Origin: JBCDGZ01 sp038750655
GTDB lineage: Bacteria > Bacteroidota > Bacteroidia > Chitinophagales > Saprospiraceae
Reading direction: 5' to 3'
Length of the DNA stretch: 64,000 bases
Assembly: GCA_038750655.1 (NCBI GenBank)
Contig: JBCDGZ010000006.1
Span: 25,005-89,004, forward strand
Below are positions 1-10,100 of this stretch, piece after piece (within the stretch, counting starts at the first letter, position 1; every line of letters begins with the position of its first letter). The notes under the pieces are model-generated. The model saw nothing but the letters and a program-made list of their open reading frames with translations. It was not told the DNA's origin and ran no database searches. A program made the position numbers and the translations under genes.

Positions 1-2
1 AT

Positions 3-1664
3 GTCAACGTCGATGGTCTGACTCCTGATCAGCTTTCCTTAGATATGTTTTCTCCTCAGGAATTGACAGATCAAAATTTGCTTAACTACTGGGGCTACGA
101 CTATCTCGGTAATCCCTTAGGTAATGATGTTACCTTCGATGACTTTTTTAATGCTGTGGATGCAAATGGGGTGCGAACCTTCCCCGTTGCCACCGACCAA
201 CCCATTTACACTGCTGCGTATATACAAGATAAATTTACTTTCCGAGACATCATTTTCCGTTTAGGACTACGTGTAGATCGCTTTGATGCCAATACGAAGG
301 TATTGAGAGATCCCTTCTCTCTCTACGAGATTCAGAATGCTGCGGACTTCTACGCTGAAACCGGCGAGGCACGTCCTCCGGCTGTACAGGACGATTTCAA
401 AGTATATGTAGAAGGAGAGGGTTCAAATACGGTAAGAGCTTTCCGTAGAGGAGAGCAGTGGTACTTCCCCGATGGTAACCCTGCCAACGATGGTAATGTT
501 ATTTTTGGTGGACAGGTCGTTACGCCTAAACTGGCTGACCCAGAGAATTCAGATATTAAGCGTACCGGCTTTGACACTAATCTTTCTTTCGAAGATTACG
601 AGCCACAGATTAACTGGATGCCGCGTTTGGCGTTCTCTTTCCCTATTTCCGAGGCGGCTAACTTCTTTGCGAATTACGATATTTTGGTGCAGCGTCCAGC
701 GTCCAACAATAGAGTATCTGCTCTGCAATATTTCTACTTCAACGAGCGTACACCTACTGACAATCCTAACCTTCGTCCTTCTCGTACTATTAACTACGAG
801 GTTGGTTTCCAGCAGCGATTGAGCAACTCCTCTGCTATAAAAATTTCTGCCTACTACAAGGAATTGCGGGATATGATTCAGGTCAGAACCTTCCTGTTCG
901 TTCCTTCTCCTATCAACACTTACGATTCTTTTGACAACCTTGATTTTGGTACAGTTAAAGGATTTTCTTTCCAGTATGATCTGAGAAGAACTGGAAACGT
1001 TACATTGAATGCCAATTATACCTTGCAGTTTGCTGACGGTACTGGTTCGGATGCGATTTCTCAGCGGGGTTTGACCAACAGAGGAAACATCCGTACGCTG
1101 TTCCCGCTCAACTTTGATGAGCGCCACCGTATTGTAACTACACTTGATTATCGCTATGCTAAGGGCAAGAGCTACAATGGTCCTACGCTCTTTGGTAAAG
1201 ATGTACTATCTAATTTTGGTGTCAACCTACAGATGGTAGCGGTTTCTGGTCGTCCTTACACTGCTAAATTGCAGCCGTCTAAACTAGATGGTATTGCAAC
1301 TGTTGGACAGATAAATGGTGCTCGTTTGCCTTGGAACTACACGCTCAACCTTCGTGTTGACAAAACCTTCGATTTGTCTAGCAAGGGAGAAGGTGGTAAG
1401 AAGCGCTCTATGGGGCTGAATATTTACCTGCGTGTTCAGAATTTGTTGGATAGAAGAAACATCATTCGCGTTTACCCTGCTAGTGGTTCTGCAACGGATG
1501 ATGGTTATTTGGAATCTCCATTCGGTATAGGGGAGATTGCTACTATCCAGAACACTGGTCGCGATGTGCAGTCTTTCCTCAATGCTTATCAGTGGAGAGT
1601 GCTTAATCCTAATTTCTATAGCCTTCCAAGAAGAATTTTCCTGGGTGCTATATTTGATTTCTAA
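3..1664 (+). CDS. TonB-dependent outer-membrane receptor, C-terminal part (5' end outside window)
   Basis: The frame is open from the first bases of the window, so the start and the plug domain lie upstream; about 553 residues are visible. The protein shows alternating aromatic/polar beta-strand texture, long loops rich in Asn, Asp and Pro, and ends in IFLGAIFDF, a terminal-Phe beta-signal typical of proteins inserted by the BAM complex. Sections such as NYEVGFQQRLSNSSAIKISAY, shortened here, match the late barrel strands of SusC/CirA-type TonB receptors in Bacteroidota. It would import a ligand across the outer membrane using TonB energy; the substrate cannot be inferred. The next gene, a giant secreted protein, starts 58 bp downstream on the same strand, so the two may be co-transcribed. 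A non-TonB barrel is possible but less likely. Confidence 0.85.
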   Translation, partial: VNVDGLTPDQLSLDMFSPQELTDQNLLNYWGYDYLGNPLGNDVTFDDFFNAVDANGVRTFPVATDQPIYTAAYIQDKFTFRDIIFRLGLRVDRFDANTKVLRDPFSLYEIQNAADFYAETGEARPPAVQDDFKVYVEGEGSNTVRAFRRGEQWYFPDGNPANDGNVIFGGQVVTPKLADPENSDIKRTGFDTNLSFEDYEPQINWMPRLAFSFPISEAANFFANYDILVQRPASNNRVSALQYFYFNERTPTDNPNLRPSRTINYEVGFQQRLSNSSAIKISAYYKELRDMIQVRTFLFVPSPINTYDSFDNLDFGTVKGFSFQYDLRRTGNVTLNANYTLQFADGTGSDAISQRGLTNRGNIRTLFPLNFDERHRIVTTLDYRYAKGKSYNGPTLFGKDVLSNFGVNLQMVAVSGRPYTAKLQPSKLDGIATVGQINGARLPWNYTLNLRVDKTFDLSSKGEGGKKRSMGLNIYLRVQNLLDRRNIIRVYPASGSATDDGYLESPFGIGEIATIQNTGRDVQSFLNAYQWRVLNPNFYSLPRRIFLGAIFDF

Positions 1665-1722
1665 TCAGAGAATAGGATCATCAAGATACATTTAATCATA
1701 CTCTTTGATAAAAAAATTAATC

Positions 1723-4700
1723 ATGCGTTATTTTAAGTACTATTTGTTAGCGGTCCTGATGCTCTGGGGGTTCTCCACTTCCTACGCACACATTGGACCC
1801 AACAAGTCGGGCAAGCCGTCTAGCGGTGCAAAGCCTGATAAGATTTCCTATCGCGCAGATTGCGCGCAGGCTACGGCCCAGATTGATCAGGAAATCAACA
1901 ATGTTAGAGCGCGTCTGCTGACTGGCGGTGATGTCTGGTGGGATGGAGATAATGCTCGCTATGTCGTCCCTAAGGTTGACCCTTCTACCGGTGCCGAAGA
2001 AGTCTCTTCTGTTTTTGCCGGTGCAGTTTGGCTGGGGGGATTAGACCCCGCAAACAACCTTAAAGTCGCTGCCCAAACTTACGGGACAGCGGGCGGTACT
2101 TCGGATTTCTGGTCTGGTCCATTGACAAATATTGGAACGGTTGAAGCGGATACCTGTGCAAAATGGGATCGCTTCTTCAAGGTCTTGGGTTCAGAAATAG
2201 ATGAGCACCTTCGTAATTACGAAGCGGCAATTGCTGATGGAGTACCATATAGCTCAGATGACGTTCCGGAGAATGTTAGAGGATGGCCTGCTCGTGGTAA
2301 CGAATTCTTCTTCGAAACCCGCGGCTTCGAATTGCCTAATACCATTCAGGGATTGGCAGCCTTCTTCGACCGCAACGGCGATGGCAACTACGACCCAACG
2401 GAGGGGGACTATCCTCGGATTGAAATCCGGGGTTGTGACGCGCCTCAATTTCCCGATGAAATGATCTTCTGGATTTACAATGATGCCGGTGGTATCCATA
2501 CAGAATCTAATGCCGACGCCATCCAGATGGAGATACAGGTACAGTCTTTTGCTTATGCAACCAACGATGAGATCAACGATATGACCTTTCAGCGTTATAA
2601 GCTGATTAACCGGGCGGTTGAGAGTATCGATAGTACTTTCTTTGCCATGTGGGTTGATCCAGATTTGGGTTGCTACACGGATGACTATGTAGGTTGTGAT
2701 ACCTCTCGTAGTATGGCCTATGTTTACAATGAGGATGCCTTGGACGGTGAAGCCAGTTGTAACGACTGTGCAGGTGCAGCTACCTACTGTACGTCGATTC
2801 CGATTCTTGGGGTGGATTACTTCCGTGGGCCGCTGGATGAGAATGGGGATGAAATCGGGATGTCTTCCTTTACCTACTACAATAACGGGGCGCTTAACCC
2901 TCCTCCGGGTACAGAAGACCCTGCCGTTGGACAGGAATTCTACAACTATCTTTCTGGTTCCTGGCGGGATGGCACACCGTTTACTTTTGGTGGTAATGGC
3001 TATAACCTGATGAGTTCACAGTTGATCGACTACGCTTTTACCGATAATCCTGATGTATCAGGAGGATGGTCCATGTGTGAAGTTGCCCTTCCTCGTGGTG
3101 ACCGTCGTACGGTACAGGCTTCCGGGCCTTTCCGTCTCGATCCGGGGGCGGTGAACGAGCTGATTATTGGGGTCGTCTGGGTGCCAGATATGGATTATCC
3201 TTGTCCTGATATTTCTCCGCTGCTCTTCGCGGATGACTTGGCACAAGCTCTCTTCGACAACTGTTTCGACATTACGGATGGACCCGATGCGCCAGACGTA
3301 GACTGGATTGAACTGGATAAAGAAGTTATTGCAGTATTCTCGAATGATCAAATCACTTCAAATAATGCTTTCGAGGCCTATGAAGAACTCGATTTGCGTT
3401 CGCCAGACATCTTCCCAGAAGAAGAACGTAAGTACAGATTTGAAGGCTATAAGCTCTTCCAGCTTGTTGGGCCTAATGTAAGTATTGGTGAATTGGATGA
3501 TCCTGACAAGGCTCGCCTCGTGGAGATCGTCGATCTGGAAAATGGAGTTGATGAGATCTTCAACTGGGGACCCGTTAGTAATCCCAATCCCGATCCTAAT
3601 ACACCATCAGTAATTTGGGTGCCAACCCTGCAAAATGAGAGTGTTAGAGATGGTGGATTGCGTCATACTTTCCGCCTTTCTGAAGACCAGTTTGCAACCG
3701 GAGATCGCCGGATGATCAACCACCGTAAGTACTACTTCACTGCTATTGCTTATGCGTACAACAATTTCGATGACTTCTTGCAGCAAGGAGATCAATTGAG
3801 CGGACAGCGTACTCCTTATCTCGAAGGTCGTCGTAACATCCGAACCTATACTGTTATCCCTCGCCCCATTGTTGACATCAATCTGAATGCTAACTATGGT
3901 GACGGGCCTATCGTTACTCGTTTGGACGGTGAAGGAGCCGGAGGTAACTTCCTCGATGTCTCTCAAGAGACCAGAGAAGCCATGTTAAATGGTACAAATA
4001 ACGGCGAGATTACCTATCTGCCCGGTGAAGCACCGATTACAGTTAAGGTATACAATCCGTTTGAAATCCTTGATGGAGAATACGAATTGACCTTCTTCGA
4101 TGAAGACATCACCAATGACCAATTGGACAATGAGGTTAAGTGGCGGCTTTCCAGAGTAGGAACCAATGAGGAAATTGAAGCAGAAACAACCATTGAGCGC
4201 TTCAATGAGCAAATTGTTGCTCAATATGGTTTCTCTGTGGATATTGTACAGTCTCCAGAGCCTGGTGATCTTACAACTTCTGACAACGGGGCGATTGGTA
4301 TCGAGCAGGAGTATCTTGGTGAAGGCAACCCTTGGTATGTCGGTGTTCCTGATTCCGAAGGTGGTCCGTTTGATCCTTTCAACTTCGTGAAAACTGGATT
4401 TGGCGAAGCGGATGAGGCGCTTGATCCAACCCAAAGCCTGTCGACTATTGATGGTGGTTCATTTGTACCTTACACCCTTTGTGATTTTAATGTATCTGCT
4501 AATGATCCTCAATACCTCACTCCAGCATGGCAAAACAGCCTCTCTGGGGTAGTAAGAAGCCAGAATCCACTTGCTAACTTGAACAATGTTGACATCGTTC
4601 TGACATCTGATAAGAGTAAGTGGAGCCGTTGCGTCGTTGTCGAAACGGCCAATACATTCTACACAGATGCTACAGTAGGAGACATACCGCCTACACAAGG

Positions 4701-5694
4701 TAATGCTCAACAGTTTGACCTTCGTGGCTCACCAGGGGTAACCCAAAATGATAATAACGGCGATGGTCGTCCAGATGTGGATCCAAGTTCACCAGATGGA
4801 ATGGGATGGTTCCCCGGTTATGCCATTGATGTGGAGACTGGACAACGTGTTAATATCTTCTTTGGGGAGAACTCTACTTACAGCGGTATCACGTTTCCTG
4901 ATGAATACGAGAATACTCCGAATGGAAACGATATGATGTGGAATCCCACTTCTCAAGTAATCTTGAACACCGGGGATAATTCCATTTACAACTTCATGGT
5001 CGGTGGCCAGCACTTCATCTACGTAACCAAGCAGCCTTATGACGAATGTGAGGAAATCCGCACGCGTTTGAGCGGTAATAACTCTGCCAAGCGTTTCGCA
5101 CTGCGTGAGATTACTTGGGCAAGTCTTCCAATCCTTGCTCCTGGTGAGCAGCTGACTTCTTATGCAGATGGCTTGATTCCTAATGATGTTGTGATTAAGC
5201 TTCGTGTTGATAATCGCTATGAAGTAGCCGAAGGCTCTAACGTAAGCAATGGTTATCCTACCTATCGCTTTGGGTTCCAGGGTACAACTGCTACGGCCAA
5301 AGCAACGGAAGTAGAGATCAACGAGCAGCTCAATGCCATCAATGTTGTTCCTAATCCATACTACGGTTATTCTGCTTATGAGACTTCACAGTTTACCAAC
5401 ACCGTGAAGATCACTAACCTGCCAGCAAGATGCGTTGTTACCATCTACTCGCTGGATGGCAAGTTTATCCGTCAGTATACGCGGAATGAAATCGGAATGC
5501 TGCAAAATGATCGCAACAATCCTGGTATTACCAGATCACAGATTTCACCGGCGGTAGAATGGGATTTGGAGAACAACAAGGGTATTCCCGTGGCTAGTGG
5601 TACTTACATTATCCACATTGATGCCTTTGAATTAGGAGAAAGAGTGATAAAATGGTTTGGTGTGGCAAGACAGTTTGACCCATCAGGCCTGTAA
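1723..5694 (+). CDS. Giant secreted protein with T9SS/FlgD-like C-terminal domain (copy 1)
   Basis: A 1323-residue exported protein. I start it at ATG 1723, not at the in-frame TTG 1705, because MRYFKYYLLAVLMLWG begins a clean signal peptide cut after SYA, and the paralogue at 7158-11156 aligns from this Met. An acidic loop DRNGDGNYDPTEGD (residues 216-229) and a second one around residue 1010 (DNNGDGRPD) look like calcium-binding EF-hand/TSP3-type loops. Several Cys pairs suggest a periplasmic or surface fold. The last ~120 residues start with VVPNPYYGYS and contain VTIYSLDGKFIRQY and NNKGIPVASGTY, a FlgD-like beta-sandwich resembling type A T9SS sorting domains. I infer that SprA/PorV export it and that it may be surface-attached. 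The body matches no function I recognise. A PorV-like gene follows after a hairpin. Confidence 0.8.
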   Translation: MRYFKYYLLAVLMLWGFSTSYAHIGPNKSGKPSSGAKPDKISYRADCAQATAQIDQEINNVRARLLTGGDVWWDGDNARYVVPKVDPSTGAEEVSSVFAGAVWLGGLDPANNLKVAAQTYGTAGGTSDFWSGPLTNIGTVEADTCAKWDRFFKVLGSEIDEHLRNYEAAIADGVPYSSDDVPENVRGWPARGNEFFFETRGFELPNTIQGLAAFFDRNGDGNYDPTEGDYPRIEIRGCDAPQFPDEMIFWIYNDAGGIHTESNADAIQMEIQVQSFAYATNDEINDMTFQRYKLINRAVESIDSTFFAMWVDPDLGCYTDDYVGCDTSRSMAYVYNEDALDGEASCNDCAGAATYCTSIPILGVDYFRGPLDENGDEIGMSSFTYYNNGALNPPPGTEDPAVGQEFYNYLSGSWRDGTPFTFGGNGYNLMSSQLIDYAFTDNPDVSGGWSMCEVALPRGDRRTVQASGPFRLDPGAVNELIIGVVWVPDMDYPCPDISPLLFADDLAQALFDNCFDITDGPDAPDVDWIELDKEVIAVFSNDQITSNNAFEAYEELDLRSPDIFPEEERKYRFEGYKLFQLVGPNVSIGELDDPDKARLVEIVDLENGVDEIFNWGPVSNPNPDPNTPSVIWVPTLQNESVRDGGLRHTFRLSEDQFATGDRRMINHRKYYFTAIAYAYNNFDDFLQQGDQLSGQRTPYLEGRRNIRTYTVIPRPIVDINLNANYGDGPIVTRLDGEGAGGNFLDVSQETREAMLNGTNNGEITYLPGEAPITVKVYNPFEILDGEYELTFFDEDITNDQLDNEVKWRLSRVGTNEEIEAETTIERFNEQIVAQYGFSVDIVQSPEPGDLTTSDNGAIGIEQEYLGEGNPWYVGVPDSEGGPFDPFNFVKTGFGEADEALDPTQSLSTIDGGSFVPYTLCDFNVSANDPQYLTPAWQNSLSGVVRSQNPLANLNNVDIVLTSDKSKWSRCVVVETANTFYTDATVGDIPPTQGNAQQFDLRGSPGVTQNDNNGDGRPDVDPSSPDGMGWFPGYAIDVETGQRVNIFFGENSTYSGITFPDEYENTPNGNDMMWNPTSQVILNTGDNSIYNFMVGGQHFIYVTKQPYDECEEIRTRLSGNNSAKRFALREITWASLPILAPGEQLTSYADGLIPNDVVIKLRVDNRYEVAEGSNVSNGYPTYRFGFQGTTATAKATEVEINEQLNAINVVPNPYYGYSAYETSQFTNTVKITNLPARCVVTIYSLDGKFIRQYTRNEIGMLQNDRNNPGITRSQISPAVEWDLENNKGIPVASGTYIIHIDAFELGERVIKWFGVARQFDPSGL

Positions 5695-5705
5695 TGTCCA
5701 ATACG

Positions 5706-5738
5706 GTCCATCCTGATGATTGTCTCGTCAGGATGGAC
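5706..5738 (+). terminator. Strong hairpin between the secreted protein gene and the PorV-like gene
   Basis: GTCCATCCTGATGA (5706-5719) pairs with TCGTCAGGATGGAC (5725-5738): a 14-bp stem with one G-U pair and a 5-base loop. It lies 11 bp after the stop codon. No T-run follows (ACTAACTTTAAAA), so it is better read as a partial terminator or as an mRNA 3'-end stabiliser that lowers downstream expression. Confidence 0.6.
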
Positions 5739-5764
5739 ACTAACTTTAAAAATTGATCACAATT

Positions 5765-6826
5765 ATGAATAAGTTTTTCTACACAATACTTGCTGTAGTC
5801 TTCACCTTCAGTGCCACGACCTTGGCGACGGCAGGAAATCCTGATCGACAGGGGGAAGCCGGGGCCTCTCAGTTGCTACTGAATCCCTGGTCAAAGAGTG
5901 CGGGCCTGCACTCTTTGAATACGGCTAATATACGTGGAGTTGAGGCCATGCGAGTGAACATTGCTGGGCTATCACGTATCAGCAAAACAGAGTTTTTGTT
6001 GTCGCATACGCGTTATTTGGAAGGCACAGATATTAGCATTAATGCCTTTGGTTTTGCTCAGCGTATTGGTACCAGTGGTGCCTTTGGAGTTACCTTGATG
6101 GCAACAGACCTTGGAGATATTCCCGTGACTACTGATGATCAGCCCGAAGGGACGGGAGCAACCTTCTCTCCCTCATTGATTAACCTCGGCTTCGGTTATT
6201 CTCATACTTTTGAGAATAAAGTTTCTGTAGGTATCCTTTTCAGAGCGGTATCAGAGTCTACTGCTGATCTCTCTGCCTTCGGCCTCGCTATTGATGCTGG
6301 TGTACAATACGTTTCTGGTGAGCAGGACAACTTCAAATTCGGGATTGCCTTGCGCAACGTCGGAACACCGATGACCTTCCGCGGTCAAGGTCTCGCCGAG
6401 GGGCGCCCCAATCCCAACGAAGCACAGTTCCCCTACACCCTGACGTACTTCCAGCGCTCTCAGCGATTCGAGCTGCCTTCAATGCTCAACATTGGCCTGT
6501 CCTACGATTTCATCGTAGAGGCCCGCCACCGGATTACAGTGCTGAGTAACTTCACCTCTAACTCCTTCTCACAAGATCAGATTGGTGGTGGAATCGAGTA
6601 CGCTTTCAACGAAATCTTTATGGTTCGTGGAGCGTATAAGTACGAGTTTGGTTCCAACGAAGATGGCGGCGTACGCGCCCCTGTAGAGCAGGGATTGAGT
6701 GCTGGGGTATCCATCGAAGTCCCACTCAAGAAAGATAGTGAAAATACCTTTGGCCTGGATTATGCCTACCGCGTAACCGAGCCTTGGGGAGGTACACACA
6801 ACCTTGGCGTTCGCATCAACCTATAA
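5765..6826 (+). CDS. PorV/PorQ-family outer-membrane barrel protein
   Basis: A 353-residue protein. ATG 5765 is preferred over the in-frame TTG 5753 because MNKFFYTILAVVFTFSATT then forms a standard signal peptide cut near ATA-G. The mature start GEAGASQLLLNPWSKSAGLH, followed by a segment about a transported set of N-terminal helices and then 14-strand-type barrel texture, matches the PorV/PorQ (UPF0164) family, and the chain ends in LGVRINL. PorV shuttles T9SS cargo from the SprA translocon to the attachment complex; PorQ-like members may do related jobs. Its position between two giant proteins with T9SS-like tails suggests a dedicated partner, which is inference. It is not necessarily the core PorV of the cell, which could lie elsewhere. 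A perfect-looking terminator follows. Confidence 0.82.
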   Translation: MNKFFYTILAVVFTFSATTLATAGNPDRQGEAGASQLLLNPWSKSAGLHSLNTANIRGVEAMRVNIAGLSRISKTEFLLSHTRYLEGTDISINAFGFAQRIGTSGAFGVTLMATDLGDIPVTTDDQPEGTGATFSPSLINLGFGYSHTFENKVSVGILFRAVSESTADLSAFGLAIDAGVQYVSGEQDNFKFGIALRNVGTPMTFRGQGLAEGRPNPNEAQFPYTLTYFQRSQRFELPSMLNIGLSYDFIVEARHRITVLSNFTSNSFSQDQIGGGIEYAFNEIFMVRGAYKYEFGSNEDGGVRAPVEQGLSAGVSIEVPLKKDSENTFGLDYAYRVTEPWGGTHNLGVRINL

Positions 6827-6859
6827 GCGAAAAGCCAGTTTCAGCCCTCTGGGCTAGTT

Positions 6860-6901
6860 AAAGGGAGCAATTTGGTTCGGCCAGATTGCTCCCTTTCTTT
6901 T
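6860..6901 (+). terminator. Rho-independent terminator after the PorV-like gene
   Basis: AAAGGGAGCAATTTGG (6860-6875) pairs with CCAGATTGCTCCCTTT (6881-6896), a 16-bp stem with one G-U pair and loop TTCGG, followed by CTTTT. It closes the first block of the secretion region. Confidence 0.9.
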
Positions 6902-7157
6902 GGCCATAATCAGAAAGCTGACTTAAGCCCTAAACATGGTTATCATCTCTGCCTAAATCATGTTAACTTGCTACTATGAACTAAAACTGTTATCCACTTC
7001 AAACTGCTTTCCTGTCCCGATTATCTTTAACTGCCCGTCCTGTATCTAATAGCGAGCCTGGTGAATAACCGGCTTGACTACCTACTATCCTTTTGCCATA
7101 AGCGCAAGAAGAAACACTAATGTCTCTTGAATGAACTTCAGGAGGTCTGTAATACCT
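6902..7157 (+). promoter_or_regulatory. Leader region upstream of the second giant secreted protein; weak -7 box at 7022-7029
   Basis: No gene is visible between the terminator and the next CDS. TATCTTTA at 7022-7029 matches the Bacteroidota -7 consensus TAnnTTTG at all but the last base and would leave a leader of about 120-145 nt. AGGAGGT at 7140-7146 looks like a Shine-Dalgarno sequence 11 bp before ATG 7158, unusual in this phylum. Both calls are tentative. Confidence 0.35.
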
Positions 7158-10100
7158 ATGTCATCATTAAAACAAATCGATATGCGTTTTTTGCAATACA
7201 CACTCATTTTTACCCTGCTGATAGGGTGGGGCTGGCCAGCCGAGGCTCACGTAGGGCCGGGCAGCAAGTCTTATAAAAAGGCCAGCGATGCCGATAAAAT
7301 TCGCTATAGGATGGATTGTGCCGAGGGCAGAAGCCAAACCGACCTGGCGATAAACAATGTACGAGCTCGTTTGCTGATTGGCGGCGATCTTTGGTGGGAT
7401 GGTGAGCAGAACGGCCGCTATGTTATTCCTAAGATTGATCCGTCCTCCGGCCAGCTAGAGGTCTCCTCTATCTTTGCCGGAGCGGTCTGGTTGGGAGGAA
7501 GGGATCCTGGTAATAACCTCAAGGTCGCCTGTCAGACCTACGGAGCCGGTGGCCGACGTGATTTTTGGCCAGGGCCACTAAGTGATATAGGAACAATAGA
7601 GGCTGATGAATGCGCCAACTGGGATAAGTTTTTCAAAGTGACTGGCGCGAACATCGACCAGCACCTTCGCAATTACAATGCGGCCCTCACTGCGGGTGTT
7701 CCCTACGATCCAGATGAAATTCCCCTGGATGTCAAGGGCTGGCCGGCGCGTGGAAATCCTCATTTTTTTGAAATTCATGGTTTTGAGCTGCCCGATCCTA
7801 TCGCTAACTATGCTCCCTTTTTTGAGCCTGGGGTAGCCGACGGCAATTATGATCCAGAGCAAGGGGATTATCCGATTATTCAAATTCGGGGCTGTGATGC
7901 ACCGCAATATCCCGATGAAATCATTTTCTGGATTTATAATGATGCAGGAAACGTACACACCGAGACAATGGGCAAGGCTATTCGAATGGAGGTACAAGTA
8001 CAAGCCTTTGGCTACGCGACGAATGATGAAATTAATGACATGAGTTTTGTGCGGTACAAATTGATCAATCGGGCTGTTGAGACCATTCGGGAAACCTTTT
8101 TTGCCATGTGGGTTGATCCTGATCTGGGCTGCTATACAGATGATTACATAGGCTGCGATACTTCTCGAAGTTTGGCTTATGTCTATAATATGGACGCCCT
8201 AGATGGCGAGACCAGCTGTGATGATTGCGAAGATGGTGTAGCAACTTATTGCACCGAAATTCCAATACTGGGGGTCGATTATTTCCGTGGACCTTTAGAT
8301 TCCACTGGGACAGAAATTGGGATGTCTTCCTTTACCTATTACAATAATAGACGCTTGAACCCCCCTCCCGGAACTGATGACCCCAATGCTGTTCCTCAAG
8401 AGTACTACAACTACCTCTCTGGCCGTTGGCGAGATGGCACTCCCTTTACTACCGGTGGTAATGGCTATAACCTTGGTAGCAATCAAGTCATTCGCTACGC
8501 CTTCCCCGACCCACCGAATGATCTTGATGGTTGGTCGATGTGCAGCGAGTCCCTTCCCCAGGGAGACCGCCGTACCATTCAGGCCTCCGGCCCCTTCACC
8601 CTCCAACCCGGTGCCACCAACGAGCTGATCATCGGAGTACCCTGGGTGCCCAATATCGCCGATTATCCTTGCCCAGACATCCGTCCGCTGCTCAATGCCG
8701 ATGACATCGCCCAGGCGCTGTTCGACAATTGCTTCGAGATCACCGATGGTCCCGACGCCCCAGATGTAGATTGGATAGAACTGGATAAGCAGCTTGTGGC
8801 AGTGTTGACCAACGACCAATTCTCCAATAACTTTGAAGAAAACTACTCGGAGGTTGACCTGCGGGCTCCAACGCTCCTTCCCACCGAAGAACGCCAGTAT
8901 CGCTTTGAAGGCTATAAGCTATTCCAATTGCAGGAACCCAATGTCAGCCGCAGCGAATTGGACGATCCCGATAAGGCACGACTGATTTATCAGGTTGATC
9001 TGGCCAATGGGGTGAGCGAAATTTACAATTGGAAGGCCATCGTCAATCCCAACGCGGGGCCTGGTGACCCCGGAGAAATCTGGCTGCCAGAGCTTCAAGT
9101 TGAAGGCGCTGACGAAGGGATCCGCCATACCTTTGTGATTACAGAAGACCAATTTGCTACTGGTGACCGCCGTTTGGTCAACCACAGAAAATATTACTTC
9201 ACAGCACTGGCTTATGCCTATAACAATTATGCGGACTTCCAGCAGATTGGCGACCAGCTGAGCGGCCAACGGACACCCTACCTCGAAGGTCGACGCAATA
9301 TCCGCAATTACACTGCTATTCCTCGCCCCATCGTCGATCAGACGCTGAATGCGGAATATGGCGATGGCGTAGTAATCACTCGACTAGATGGTGAGGGAAC
9401 GGGGGCTAATTACCTGGCAGTGTCCGACGAAACCCGGGAGGCGATGTTTGCTGGAACGACGGAGGGAGAAATCACCTATCTGCCGGGGGCTGGCCCCGTC
9501 GATGTCAAGGTATACAATCCCTTGGCGGTCGTTGACGGCGAGTACGAGCTGAGTTTTTACGATGATAACCTGAACAATGATGAACTGGAAACACCGACGA
9601 ATTGGCAACTGACGAAGGTGGGCACTAATGAAGTGATCGAGTCAGAAACGGGTATTGAAACCCTAAACGAGCAGATTATTGCCCAATACGGCCTTTCGAT
9701 AGGGATTAAGCAGGAGGGCGAGCCAGGAACGTTTGCCGATCCTGCGAATGGAGCTATTGGTGCGGGCCTTCGCTACGATGACCCCAACGCACCCTGGTAT
9801 GTCGTTGCTCCCGAAGGAGGCCCCTCGGATCAAGATGGAGCCCTTAATTTTATCAAAACAGGACAAAACGAAATTGATAATCGCCTCGATCCAGATCAGC
9901 AGTTGTCGTCCATCGGCAGTGGTATCTTCGTACCTTACAGCCTTTGCGACTATAATGTATCGCAAAGTATGAATCCTTATATATCGCCGGCCTGGATGAG
10001 TATTTTCTCGGGCCTGGCTCGCAACCAAAATCCACTAAGCAGCCTGAATAATGTCGATGTGGTGCTGACTTCAGATAAATCGAAATGGAGCCGCTGTGTA

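Noticed and set aside
1705..1722. TTG start giving six extra residues to the first giant secreted protein
   Set aside because: The paralogue aligns from ATG 1723 and the extension spoils the signal peptide n-region.
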